From positions 1 through 9,224 of the forward strand of contig JBOHCT010000174.1 in NCBI GenBank assembly GCA_050699055.1: DNA of 9,224 nucleotides, written 5' to 3'. The notes beneath the pieces are model-generated. The model was not told the origin of the DNA, made no database searches, and saw nothing but the letters and a program-made list of their open reading frames with translations. A program made the translations under genes and the position numbers. Below, one piece after another: positions 7,149 through 9,224 of the stretch (within the stretch, counting starts at the first letter, position 1; every line of letters begins with the position of its first letter). Origin of the DNA: JBOHCT01 sp050699055. GTDB taxonomy: Bacteria; Actinomycetota; Actinomycetes; Streptosporangiales; JBOHCT01.

Positions 7149-7235
7149 GTCCGGGTGGCGGAATAGGTAGACGCGCTAGCTTGAGGTGCTAGTGCCCGGT
7201 GAACGGGCATGGGGGTTCGAGTCCCCCCTCGGACA
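7149..7235 (+). tRNA. tRNA-Leu, anticodon GAG
   Basis: A complete 87-nt class II tRNA folds by eye. The acceptor stem is GTCCGGG (7149-7155) with CTCGGAC (7228-7234), including one G-U pair, and the discriminator base is A7235. The anticodon stem CTAGC/GCTAG encloses loop TTGAGGT, with anticodon GAG at 7183-7185, reading CUC and CUU. A long variable arm (TGCCCG / CGGGCA, 7193-7209) marks the leucine class. The T arm is GGGGG-TTCGAGT-CCCCC (7211-7227). The 3' CCA is not encoded; CGT follows. Its 3' part overlaps an open frame on the opposite strand that looks like a recombinase end, suggesting use as an integration site. Confidence 0.98.
7176..7235. other. Candidate attachment site in the tRNA-Leu 3' part
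   Basis: The recombinase-like frame enters the tRNA from its 3' end and stops in the anticodon stem. Integrase genes that end in a tRNA usually lie beside the attachment core, which is the tRNA 3' segment. I see no second copy of the T-arm/acceptor sequence within 7236-9224, so the other end of the element, if it survives, is beyond the window. The exact core is unknown. Confidence 0.4.
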
Positions 7236-7534
7236 CGTCTTGTGTACATGCCCGAGCGGCGTTGTGGTCTCTGCGTACACGGTGCGTTCCTCTGGGTTGC
7301 AGGTCAGCTGTAGGCCGATCCGCTGGTACACCCTGGCCTTGTCGGCTCGGTCGGCGTTACGGATCACCACGGTGAGGTCGCCGGGTCCGATGACCAGTTC
7401 GTGGACGCCTGTGGTCGTCAGTGGCTGATATTGGGCCGCTTCGCGTAGCTTGGCCCGCGCGCCAGCTCGTTGGGCTTCGATCTCGCGTGACCGTGGCACG
7501 GGGAAGCGAGACGACTGTATGCACTTACCCGATC
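7176..7534 (-). pseudogene. Truncated site-specific recombinase/integrase C-terminal remnant
   Basis: The minus frame from about 7500 to TAG 7176 reads SREIEAQRAGARAKLREAAQ, then ELVIGPGDLTVVIRNADRAD, KARVYQRIGLQLTCNPEER and TVYAETT. This matches, from memory, the far C-terminal segment of actinobacterial recombinase-family proteins: an Ala/Arg/Glu helix, an ADxxDKAxxYxxLGLxLTYxPexRxVxxE core and a tail that reads CPRGDSNPHA through a tRNA 3' end. The frame has no convincing start or ribosome site and no catalytic domain. The ATP-grasp gene ends at 7535 where the body of the recombinase should be, so only about 100 of several hundred residues remain. The last 20 codons lie inside the tRNA gene. 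A serine-recombinase origin is most likely. A spurious frame is possible but less so, given the protein-like composition. Confidence 0.62.
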
Positions 7535-8803
7535 CTACTCGTCGAACTCGAAGTGCAACGACTCCGCGCATTGCTCGTACTTGGCAACCAGCTCGGCCTC
7601 GTCAGATGCTCCGATATAGATGTCGGCGAGTTCGTAGCTGTAGCTATCCTGGCGGGGCAGCTCTGAAAGGCGGGCCCCCAGCCCCGCGACGACTCTCACG
7701 GCGGTGGCGGGGATCTCCCGCTCCAGCTTCGCGACCTCTTCCAGTGTGGGGCTGCGACGAACGACGCCATCGGCGAAGCGCCGAAGGAACCACTTCGCCG
7801 CGACGCGGTGGCGACCGCGTCGGTACGGTGGGTTCGGGGCCTGGCCGAGGGCCAGACTCACCATGCACTGGTGATTGGGTACCCCGTCGACATCAGCGAA
7901 GAGTCGGGCATGCGACTGGGAGTTCCTGGGGTTCACCTCGAGCAGGTTAATCGCGTCGCGGCCGGCATCCCAGAAGAATTCAATGTTGAAAGTCCCGCCG
8001 TCCAGGCCGATCTGTTCGATCACGCGCCTCGTAATATCGACCATCCGGTTGAAGACACTTTCAGGAAGTCTCGCGGGATACTGGTACCGTAGAAAACTTG
8101 GACTCCCGGGGTAGTGGAGAGACTCCACTACTCCATAGACGCGGGTTTCACCGTCGTCGCTGTAGCCCTCAACGGTGAACTGGGTGCCCTCCAACGCTTC
8201 CTCCGCCAAACATGCCTGCCCGCCTGCTCGGACGATCTCCGGCGGCAGGTCGAGCCGGTCGAGGACGTGCTCGAACGGCCTGCCGAAATGGCCGATGCCC
8301 ACCCGGATCGCGGCCACCGCCTGGAGGAGCTCGCGCGGCCCCGCGACGCGGAACGCGAGATCCGAAGCGACCGACTTGACCGGCTTGAGCCACAACGGGT
8401 AAGTCAACCCCGGCGGCAAGGCCGGATCATCGAGATCGACGAGCGCGAACCGTGGATACGCGTCGGTCACCTTCTGCTGCTCGAGACGAGTCCAATACTT
8501 GTGCTCGCACTTCACGATGGCTTCGAGGCTGGGGCTGCGCAGACCGAATTCTGCGCAGAGAATAGGTCGCATCGAACTGACGGGGAAGTCCCAATAGCCG
8601 ACGATCGCGTCAATCGAGCCGGCAAAAGACATGAGCTGTCTCCGCGCGGTCTCCAGCAGCTCTGGCAGGCAGATCTCTTCCGAGCGGAGCAACTCCTCCA
8701 TACTCAGCAGCGGATGAAAGCGGTAATCCGCGGAGTGGGGCAGCTCCTCGAGCGCCTCGAGGTTCAGTTCGTCGAGTCCTAGTACAAAGATATTGAGGGA
8801 CAC
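7535..8803 (-). CDS. ATP-grasp domain ligase (carboxylate-amine ligase type), substrate unknown
   Basis: A 422-aa soluble protein with the carbamoyl-phosphate-synthetase/biotin-carboxylase type of ATP-grasp fold. Such enzymes activate a carboxylate as acyl-phosphate and join it to an amine, thiol or similar group. Domains: a preATP-grasp N-terminal part (1-90, starting SLNIFVLGLDELN) and the entry helix KCEHKYWTR (98-106). A nucleotide-binding lysine lies in LWLKPVKS (K140/K143), and AEEALEGTQFTVEGY occurs at 200-214. Metal ligands are in FNIEFF (E275) and LLEVNPR (E289, N291). A C-terminal domain (about 325-422) contains ELADIYIGASDEAEL. All key residues are present, so it should be active. 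The GTG start at 8803 is preferred because AGGAGG (8809-8814) is 5 nt upstream. Third-position GC is lower than in topA, suggesting transfer. It sits between a recombinase remnant and a small frame with a repeated motif. It is not of the RimK/graspetide-synthetase type. Peptide or amino-acid ligase is the best guess. Confidence 0.9.
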   Translation of the reverse strand: MSLNIFVLGLDELNLEALEELPHSADYRFHPLLSMEELLRSEEICLPELLETARRQLMSFAGSIDAIVGYWDFPVSSMRPILCAEFGLRSPSLEAIVKCEHKYWTRLEQQKVTDAYPRFALVDLDDPALPPGLTYPLWLKPVKSVASDLAFRVAGPRELLQAVAAIRVGIGHFGRPFEHVLDRLDLPPEIVRAGGQACLAEEALEGTQFTVEGYSDDGETRVYGVVESLHYPGSPSFLRYQYPARLPESVFNRMVDITRRVIEQIGLDGGTFNIEFFWDAGRDAINLLEVNPRNSQSHARLFADVDGVPNHQCMVSLALGQAPNPPYRRGRHRVAAKWFLRRFADGVVRRSPTLEEVAKLEREIPATAVRVVAGLGARLSELPRQDSYSYELADIYIGASDEAELVAKYEQCAESLHFEFDE

Positions 8804-8808
8804 GGCTG

Positions 8809-8814
8809 CCTCCT
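8809..8814 (-). promoter_or_regulatory. Ribosome binding site that sets the ATP-grasp start
   Basis: AGGAGG on the minus strand, 5 nt before GTG 8803. An upstream TTG at 8818 in the same frame overlaps this site and is therefore unlikely to be the start. Confidence 0.8.
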
Positions 8815-8901
8815 GCAAACGACATCACACGATCCTGGCTCCCCCGTCACCGAAGTGCCCTATTTCACGGCGCTCCTTCGACCTCCATCAGTACCGAGCG
8901 G

Positions 8902-9189
8902 TCAGCCTCCCTGCTCGCGCCTGGCCCGTATCCCCTGACACACAGGAGGAAGACCCGGATCTGTCGCTCGTCGGAACTCCGGTGCTGAGAAGAGCTCGGG
9001 GTCATCGTCACCATTCAGCTTCGCCACACGCGCCGTACGCCCACCCAGCTCCGACACTAGTGTCGCGCGTCGGAAGTCTTCTTCACCCTGGCGACGCCCA
9101 GGCGGCGCCTCGCCGCGCCCCATCCCCACGAAAACGCTGCCGCGTTTCCGCGGGGACCCCAGGGAGTCGTCAGTCGACGCAGGGCCCAC
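8902..9189 (-). CDS. Possible small protein with repeated FRRAT motif, function unknown
   Basis: A 95-aa frame from GTG 9189 to TGA 8902, with AAGGAGG (complement of 9194-9200) 4 nt upstream. The frame is open to the right edge, so a longer gene or the in-frame ATG at 9219 is possible. There is no signal peptide or membrane segment. It is charged and rich in Gly and Arg, with one cysteine (C84). FRRAT occurs at residues 39-43 and 72-76, in the contexts EEDFRRATLVSEL and APEFRRATDPGLP, and an acidic stretch NGDDDPELF (59-67) lies between. I recognise no family. Third-position GC is only moderately high and falls toward the end. It is 98 bp upstream of the ATP-grasp gene on the same strand and could be its peptide partner, an unrelated small protein, or chance. 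The frame also contains a 32-nt RNA hairpin, which could mean the stretch is non-coding. Confidence 0.36.
   Translation of the reverse strand: MGPASTDDSLGSPRKRGSVFVGMGRGEAPPGRRQGEEDFRRATLVSELGGRTARVAKLNGDDDPELFSAPEFRRATDPGLPPVCQGIRARREQGG
9052..9065. repeat. 14-bp perfect palindrome
   Basis: CGACACTAGTGTCG reads the same on both strands. It lies within the possible small frame, directly beside one copy of the FRRAT-encoding repeat. It could be a protein binding site or chance. Confidence 0.5.
9124..9155 (-). other. 14-bp hairpin that pairs fully only in minus-strand RNA
   Basis: On the minus strand CCCCGCGGAAACGC (9155-9142) pairs with GCGTTTTCGTGGGG (9137-9124) around the tetraloop GGCA. 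All 14 positions pair, two as G-U; on the plus strand those two would be A-C mismatches. No T-tract follows. It falls inside the possible small reading frame, so it is either a structured untranslated RNA, a terminator or attenuator, or a chance product of coding sequence. Confidence 0.5.
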
Positions 9190-9224
9190 TGCGCCTCCTT
9201 CCTCCGCCTCGCGATCCATCCACC

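Noticed and set aside
8820..8901. Minimal frame GTG AAA TAG after AAGGAG upstream of the ligase gene
   Set aside because: Too short to separate from chance; no attenuator-like alternative hairpins were seen nearby.
9118..9165. Sequence resembling a type I-E CRISPR repeat (TCCCCGCGG ... GTGGGGAT)
   Set aside because: Only one copy, with a 32-nt hairpin in place of a short palindrome; no spacers or further repeats in the window.

Overview
The window is high-GC DNA with strong G/C bias at third codon positions. It has GTG starts, strong purine-rich ribosome sites and a tRNA gene without an encoded CCA. The gene set points to an actinomycete, probably a filamentous one: a zinc-finger-free actinobacterial TopA, an MFS gene of the type fused to dTMP kinase next to topA, a DUF5703-like small protein, and an LPXTG surface protein. 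I cannot fix the genus; Streptosporangiales or Streptomycetales would fit.

Layout, left to right. Positions 1-1258 (minus) hold the N-terminal MFS membrane part of a gene that runs off the left edge. Positions 1366-3990 (minus) hold topA, reading toward the MFS gene. Positions 3991-4250 are a divergent intergenic region full of palindromes. Positions 4251-4466 (plus) encode a small conserved protein, most likely DUF5703. Positions 4603-4642 form a strong hairpin between convergent genes. Positions 4669-5510 (minus) encode an exported protein with an LPFTG sortase signal, but the reading frame is broken in a G-rich tandem repeat. Positions 5618-6940 (minus) encode an M20-family metallohydrolase. 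Positions 7149-7235 (plus) are tRNA-Leu(GAG).

Right of the tRNA the character changes. An open frame on the minus strand (7176-about 7500) resembles the C-terminal end of an actinobacterial site-specific recombinase. It runs into the 3' half of the tRNA, as integrase genes often do at a tRNA attachment site, and it has lost its 5' part. Directly behind it is an intact ATP-grasp ligase gene (7535-8803, minus) with somewhat lower third-position GC. Upstream of that is a possible small open frame (8902-9189, minus) with a good ribosome site and an in-frame repeated FRRAT motif. I read 7176-9224 as accessory DNA inserted at the tRNA, and 1-7148 as core chromosome.

The core genes cover DNA topology (TopA), probable nucleotide metabolism or transport (MFS/Tmk) and peptide hydrolysis (M20). 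The most interesting unexplained material is the accessory pair of ATP-grasp ligase and small repeat-bearing frame, the broken surface-protein gene, and the palindrome clusters upstream of topA and of the tRNA.
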